Position numbers and translations under genes: made by a program. Below, in pieces: positions 33,610 to 37,462 of a DNA stretch of 37,462 nucleotides. The stretch comes from Verrucomicrobiia bacterium (GTDB lineage Bacteria; Verrucomicrobiota; Verrucomicrobiia; Limisphaerales; JAJOIW01). The stretch is from positions 1 to 37,462 of the forward strand of contig JAUIAG010000014.1 of assembly GCA_030425355.1 (NCBI GenBank), read 5' to 3'. The number at the start of each line of letters is the position of its first letter. Position 1 is the stretch's first letter. The notes under the pieces are model-generated. The model was given only the letters and a program-made list of their open reading frames with translations. It did no database searches and was not told the DNA's origin.

Positions 33610-33650
33610 TAAACGCCAATCTCCGCAGTCCTTCCCGGATTCATAAAAAA

Positions 33651-35198
33651 ATGCTGAAAGCCATTGGAGCCATTTTTCTTTTCCTGGTGATTGTTGCCGG
33701 GATCCTTGTTGCGAGAATCATCCTGGACAAGGACCGCAAGGAGACCGAGCAAAGCACCAGCTTTGAGCAGAAGGGGATTATCCGGGTGGCACTTGATTCC
33801 TATGCCGGCTATTTTCCTCTGCGCTCGGAGCAGCTGATTTCGCGGATGCTGAAGGAAGGCTACCGGCTGGACATGGTTGTTGATGAAGGGGACTACGAAT
33901 CGCGGGTCCGGCGCATGGCTGATGGTGAAGTTGACCTCGCTGTCTTCACCGTCGATTCATACATTCTCAACGGGGCAAAAGAGGACTACCCGGGTACAAT
34001 AGTGGCTGTGCTTTCGGAAAGCCAGGGAAGTGATGCGCTCATAGCCCGAACCAGCGTGGCGCAGACACTCGATGATCTGAAGGAAAAAACCGACACGCGC
34101 ATCAGTTTCACCCCGAAATCCCCCAGTCATCATTTTCTTAAAACCATCGGATCGCATTTTGGAGTGGAGCATCTTCTTTCAAGGAGAGGTGGCTGGAGAG
34201 TGGAGTCCTCGGGGTCGGCGGATGCCCTCAACGCGCTGATGAACGGACGGGCGGATGCGGCGGTTCTCTGGGAACCGGATATTTCCAAAGCCCTGCAGCA
34301 GCCGGGATTCACCAAACTGCTGGGCACTGAAGTCACACGGGGACTGATCGTGGATGTGCTGGTGGCGAGCCGCTCCTTTCTCGAGAAGCGGCCACAGGAT
34401 GTTGAACTGCTGCTGGCCTCGTACTTCGAGGTTCTGAAGGACTTTCGCAGCGGCCCTCAGCAGCTGGTGGACGGCATAGCAGCCATGGAGAAGGTCGATA
34501 CCGATGTGGCCTCCAGCATGGTCGACGGAGTCGAGTGGAAGTCCCTCTATGAAAATGCGGTGGAGTGGTATGGCATAAGTTACGACGGACGTTCAGGCAA
34601 ATTCGGACTCTACCAGAATATCGAACGGACCGTGAGGGTCCTGGTGGAAGCCGGTGATTTTTCGCGCAGCCCGCTGCCCGATGGAGACCCGCGGCGCATC
34701 TTCTTCGACAGGATTGTGGGAAGACTGCTGATGACCGCTGGCAGTGCCGGATCTGCGGGCTCTGTTTCGGCCACTTCAACAGATTCTGTGGACTTCATGC
34801 CTCTCTCCGATGCCGCATGGCAGGTGCTCAAACCTGTCGGGACTCTGAAAGTGGATCCGATTCCCTTCAACAGCGGATCGGGGCAGGTCGACGAAACAGG
34901 AATGAAATCCGTCGAATCGGTGGTTCAGCGACTCGAAAACTACCCGAAATTCAGGATTCTTGTCGAGGGTCATACCGGCACACGCGGGGATACGGCCGCC
35001 AATGTGGAACTCTCACGCAGCAGGGCCGAAGCCGTCCAGAGAGTGCTTGTGGATCGGTTCAATGTGGACCCTGACCGCATCCGCGCAGTCGGTCTCGGAC
35101 CGGCGAGGCCCCTTCGCCAGAATTCCGACGAGAGCATCCGCGCCTGGCAGAACCGGCTCAGCCGGGTCGAGGTTCGATTCCTCCGCGAAACCCTGTAG
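33651..35198 (+). CDS. Membrane-anchored substrate-binding protein fused to OmpA-like domain (second copy)
   Basis: A 515-residue protein with an uncleaved-looking N-terminal membrane helix (residues 4-25, AIGAIFLFLVIVAGILVARI). Residues about 40-360 are a type II periplasmic binding domain: IIRVALDSYAGYFPLRSEQL, DMVVDEGDYESRVRRMADG, EVDLAVFTVDSYI, ALMNGRADAAVLWEPDI. A Ser/Ala/Gly linker (GSAGSAGSVSATSTDS, about 365-380) leads to an OmpA-like domain (about 400-515) with DPIPFNSGSGQVD, VEGHTGTRGDTAANVELS, RSRAEAV and VGLGPARPLRQN. The diaminopimelate-binding Asp is replaced by Gly (G443) while the partner Arg (R458) is kept, so wall binding may be lost or altered. Its binding domain differs clearly from the gene two positions upstream. 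The start has an A-run but no Shine-Dalgarno. Confidence 0.83.
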   Translation: MLKAIGAIFLFLVIVAGILVARIILDKDRKETEQSTSFEQKGIIRVALDSYAGYFPLRSEQLISRMLKEGYRLDMVVDEGDYESRVRRMADGEVDLAVFTVDSYILNGAKEDYPGTIVAVLSESQGSDALIARTSVAQTLDDLKEKTDTRISFTPKSPSHHFLKTIGSHFGVEHLLSRRGGWRVESSGSADALNALMNGRADAAVLWEPDISKALQQPGFTKLLGTEVTRGLIVDVLVASRSFLEKRPQDVELLLASYFEVLKDFRSGPQQLVDGIAAMEKVDTDVASSMVDGVEWKSLYENAVEWYGISYDGRSGKFGLYQNIERTVRVLVEAGDFSRSPLPDGDPRRIFFDRIVGRLLMTAGSAGSAGSVSATSTDSVDFMPLSDAAWQVLKPVGTLKVDPIPFNSGSGQVDETGMKSVESVVQRLENYPKFRILVEGHTGTRGDTAANVELSRSRAEAVQRVLVDRFNVDPDRIRAVGLGPARPLRQNSDESIRAWQNRLSRVEVRFLRETL

Positions 35199-35268
35199 CA
35201 GCCGGGTCTTCAAAAACTCCAGTGAGTCCGCATACATGGGGCCATGGATCGCGGCTCATCACTTGTGT

Positions 35269-35277
35269 TGAAATAAT
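35269..35277 (+). promoter_or_regulatory. Candidate extended -10 promoter upstream of the coiled-coil/telA genes
   Basis: TG-A-AATAAT at 35269-35277 matches eight of nine bases of an extended -10 element (TGnTATAAT). Transcription would start near 35284, about 39 bases before the ATG at 35323. No good -35 partner exists, which extended -10 promoters tolerate. The 124-base gap here is the largest inside the cluster. Confidence 0.35.
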
Positions 35278-35322
35278 GTATCGTGAAGATAAGATTCTCC
35301 TGTTCCAACCGGAACACTGCTC

Positions 35323-36138
35323 ATGAGTTCAAAAAGTGACCAGAGTCCCCGTGACGGTTTTTCCCGCAGCGAAATCAAGAAAGCTGTGACGAAGAAGAAT
35401 CTGCTTCATCCAATGACGCTGTTCCCTTCGGCGGCAGGTCTCGGGTCGATTTTCGGGATTTTCCTGCTGGGCCCATGGATGTGGGCGATGACCGCAGGCC
35501 TTTTCGGGCTCAGCCTCCTTTCATGGGGAGCGAATCAGTTCTTACGTTTTGAAAAACTGGCAGCCTCTCACATGGCGGCCCTCCGCGAGGAGCTGAGGAA
35601 AAAACGGGAAAAGAAAATTGAGCTGCTCAGGGAACAGCTTGCCAGCCTCCGATGCGATTCCGGTGCCTCACAGCTCGGAAAGCTTCACGACAAGTATCAG
35701 ACCTTCAAGGAAGTGCTCGATCAGAAATTCAATTCCTCCGAGTTCACTTATGGCCGGTACCTCGGAATGGCCGAGCAGGTCTACCTTGCCGGGCTTGATA
35801 ACCTGGAGAAGATTGCTCTTTCGCTGAAAAGCGTGAGTACCATCGACAGGGACTATATTGAAAGGGAACTTGATCAGCTGGATGGAGAGGAGGACGAAGC
35901 AGTGAAGGCCCGGCGGGATGCCCTCCTTGAACGACTCCGGCTGATTGACGAATCCCGCACCAAAGTCCGGAACCTTCTTGCGCAGAACGAAAAGGCCATG
36001 ACCCAGCTTGTTTCAACCGCGAGTCGTCTCACTGATATCGAGACGGCACCCGGCCGCTCCTCGATGGTGATGGATCAGGCCATGGAAGAGCTGGCGCGGC
36101 TCTCCCAGAACATGCAGATGTACGACCGCAACAGTTGA
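35323..36138 (+). CDS. Two-helix membrane protein with long coiled coil, encoded next to telA
   Basis: A 271-residue protein, not assigned to a family. Residues 27-73 hold two closely spaced membrane helices (LFPSAAGLGSIFGIFLLGPW and MWAMTAGLFGLSLLSWGA). The remainder is a cytoplasmic helical domain rich in Glu, Lys, Arg and Leu, including a highly charged LREELRKKREKKIELLREQL stretch, FTYGRYLGMAEQVYLAGLDN and a final RLTDIETAP. This topology, together with its place in front of telA, resembles the XpaC-type proteins usually found next to TelA, but I see no clear sequence match, so the call is by analogy only. It may hold TelA at the membrane. There is no ribosome site at the ATG; telA follows after 91 bases. 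Confidence 0.8.
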   Translation: MSSKSDQSPRDGFSRSEIKKAVTKKNLLHPMTLFPSAAGLGSIFGIFLLGPWMWAMTAGLFGLSLLSWGANQFLRFEKLAASHMAALREELRKKREKKIELLREQLASLRCDSGASQLGKLHDKYQTFKEVLDQKFNSSEFTYGRYLGMAEQVYLAGLDNLEKIALSLKSVSTIDRDYIERELDQLDGEEDEAVKARRDALLERLRLIDESRTKVRNLLAQNEKAMTQLVSTASRLTDIETAPGRSSMVMDQAMEELARLSQNMQMYDRNS

Positions 36139-36229
36139 ACTATTTCTTCAATTTCCGGATGACCCGCGTCCAGAAAGCGGCGGCGGGAATATCAATAAAC
36201 GCCAGAGGAAAAACGAAAGCCAACAACCA

Positions 36230-37462
36230 ATGAGTGAACAATTTCAGCAATCTCAATCTGTTTCCGGTTCAGCCGGCAATTCGACCGACCTTGACATGCT
36301 GTCCCTGGCAGCACCCGAAGCATTGAAGGCCGAACTGGGCCTCGCTCCGATAGAGAAGCCTCCAGCCCCGGATACCGATCCCGAACTTGATTCCAAGGCC
36401 GAGGCCTTCGTCAATGCCGTGCTCTCCTCTGAATCTCAGGACCCCGAGACCCAGACTCAGCAGAAAAACATGATCGATAACTTCGGCATGGAGATTCAGA
36501 AGATGGCCGCCAACCGCAGCAAGATGCTGGAGCGGCCAATCCGGGATCTGATGAAGCGCGGTGACGATGGCGGTGAAGTGGCCCGGGCTCTCGTTGAACT
36601 CAAAAAGGAAGTCGAGGAACTCAACCCGAATGACATCGATTTCAATCCCAGCGGCCTGGCGAAAATATTCGGCAAAATCCCATTCATCGGCAACCGCATC
36701 AGCAGTTATTTCCAGAAATACGCCAGTGCCCAGGAACTGATTGATGAAATCATCAAGTCCCTAGAGAAGGGCAAGGACCAGCTGATTCGGGACAACAAAA
36801 CACTGACCCAGGACCAGGCCACCATGCGGGCATTGACCAAACAGCTGGAGCGCATGATCCAGATGGGAATGCTTCTGGATGACAAACTCAGCTACAAACT
36901 GGAACGCGAAATCCCCGCTGAGGACCCGAGACATCGGTTCATTGCCGAGGAACTGCTGTTTCCGCTCCGTCAGCGGATACAGGATCTCCAGCAGCAGCTG
37001 GCGGTGAACCAGCAGGGAGTGCTCTCCATAGAGCTGGTGATCCGCAATAACAGGGAGTTGATACGCGGCGTCGATCGCGCCATCAACGTCACCGTATCGG
37101 CGCTCAGCGTTGCGGTCACTGTCGCCCTGGCACTCAATAATCAGAAGCTGGTCCTGGACAAGATAGAAAGCCTCAACCGCACCACTTCCTCACTCATCAG
37201 CGGGACGGCTTCCAGACTCAAGACACAGGGCGTCAAGATCCACAAACAGGCTTCCTCCACCATGCTCAACATGGATGACCTCAAAAGGGCATTCAATGAT
37301 ATCAATGCCGCCATTGATGAGGTCTCACGCTATCGGATGGAGGCCCTGCCGAAGATGGACAGCCAGATCAACGAGCTGGCTGTCCTGACCACCGAAGGGG
37401 AGAAAAAAATATCCCGACTGGAGCAGGGGAGCCGTATCTCTCCAAAAGTGCAGAATCTCGAC
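36230..37462 (+). CDS. TelA/YaaN-family toxic anion resistance protein, C-terminus cut by window edge
   Basis: An open frame from the ATG at 36230 gives 411 codons to the window edge without a stop. After a Ser/Gln/Pro-rich N-terminal 60 residues, the helical TelA domain is clear: IDFNPSGLAKIFGKIPFIGN, then RISSYFQKYASAQELIDEII, an RDNKTLTQDQATM block, and NRELIRGVDRAINVTVSALS, the family signature, followed by ALNNQKLVLDKIESLNRTTS. It has no membrane segment. TelA proteins were named for tellurite resistance and are usually linked to membrane-stress or envelope modules with XpaC, vWA or Ter proteins; the biochemical activity is unknown. Family members are often 350-400 residues, so few residues may be missing. 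Its ribosome site is weak (AGAGGA about 20 bases upstream). Last visible gene of the OmpA/vWA cluster. Confidence 0.9.
   Translation, partial: MSEQFQQSQSVSGSAGNSTDLDMLSLAAPEALKAELGLAPIEKPPAPDTDPELDSKAEAFVNAVLSSESQDPETQTQQKNMIDNFGMEIQKMAANRSKMLERPIRDLMKRGDDGGEVARALVELKKEVEELNPNDIDFNPSGLAKIFGKIPFIGNRISSYFQKYASAQELIDEIIKSLEKGKDQLIRDNKTLTQDQATMRALTKQLERMIQMGMLLDDKLSYKLEREIPAEDPRHRFIAEELLFPLRQRIQDLQQQLAVNQQGVLSIELVIRNNRELIRGVDRAINVTVSALSVAVTVALALNNQKLVLDKIESLNRTTSSLISGTASRLKTQGVKIHKQASSTMLNMDDLKRAFNDINAAIDEVSRYRMEALPKMDSQINELAVLTTEGEKKISRLEQGSRISPKVQNLD

Noticed and set aside
1..37462. tRNA/rRNA genes, CRISPR arrays, insertion sequences, phage or integrase genes
   Set aside because: Intergenic regions are short and none shows cloverleaf-type arms, regular repeats, terminal inverted repeats or transposase motifs on reading; absence of a low-similarity RNA cannot be excluded without a covariance-model scan.

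Overview
The window looks like chromosomal DNA of a bacterium of the PVC superphylum (Planctomycetota or Verrucomicrobiota; I cannot decide which). Reasons: a large secreted cytochrome-type PSCyt1/DUF1549/DUF1553 protein, a Cys-type arylsulfatase, a TIGR03790 protein, a Tat-exported xylose-isomerase-like protein, a DUF5117/DUF4953 zinc protease, a PQQ-type propeller, and many start codons without a good Shine-Dalgarno site. DNA is moderately GC-rich throughout. I see no mobile element, CRISPR array, tRNA or rRNA. Every long forward ORF in 1-3000 and several 300-430 codon ORFs elsewhere are antisense shadows of real genes.

Layout. 1-2999 (-): C-terminally cut PSCyt/PSD1 protein, divergent from a GNAT acetyltransferase (3200-3814 +). 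A hairpin with a T-run separates the latter from a convergent secreted zinc metalloprotease (3952-6807 -). After a 300-base divergent regulatory gap comes a degenerate HAD/MDP-1-like protein (7108-7632 +), convergent with a sulfatase (7705-9462 -), which lies just downstream of a giant hybrid sensor kinase (9565-14556 -). Divergent from the kinase is a 1492-residue bifunctional-type glycogen debranching enzyme (14738-19216 +). Next come a minus pair, TIGR01777 epimerase and Tat sugar isomerase-like protein (21150-19272), then a forward run: mnmA, coaE, a membrane-anchored propeller protein, a glyoxalase, a TIGR03790 protein and an SRAP (YedK/HMCES) protein (21251-27186). A minus pair (29650-27214) encodes a secreted two-module protein and a PQQ-like propeller.

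29969-37462 (+) is the most interesting part: an orphan 225-residue protein followed by what looks like one envelope module, made of a periplasmic substrate-binding protein fused to OmpA, a von Willebrand A lipoprotein, a second membrane-anchored substrate-binding/OmpA fusion, a two-helix membrane coiled-coil protein and a TelA-family protein that runs off the right edge. No permease or ABC ATPase is in view, so the two binding proteins look like ligand sensors or adaptors tied to peptidoglycan rather than transport parts. This is the best candidate for an undescribed system.

How genes may cooperate: the sensor kinase next to the sulfatase suggests control of sulfated-polysaccharide use; mnmA, coaE, glyoxalase and SRAP are housekeeping or damage-tolerance functions; the last 7 kb is probably an envelope-stress or ligand-sensing apparatus. 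Functions are read from sequence motifs; family names are from memory, and no database search was run.
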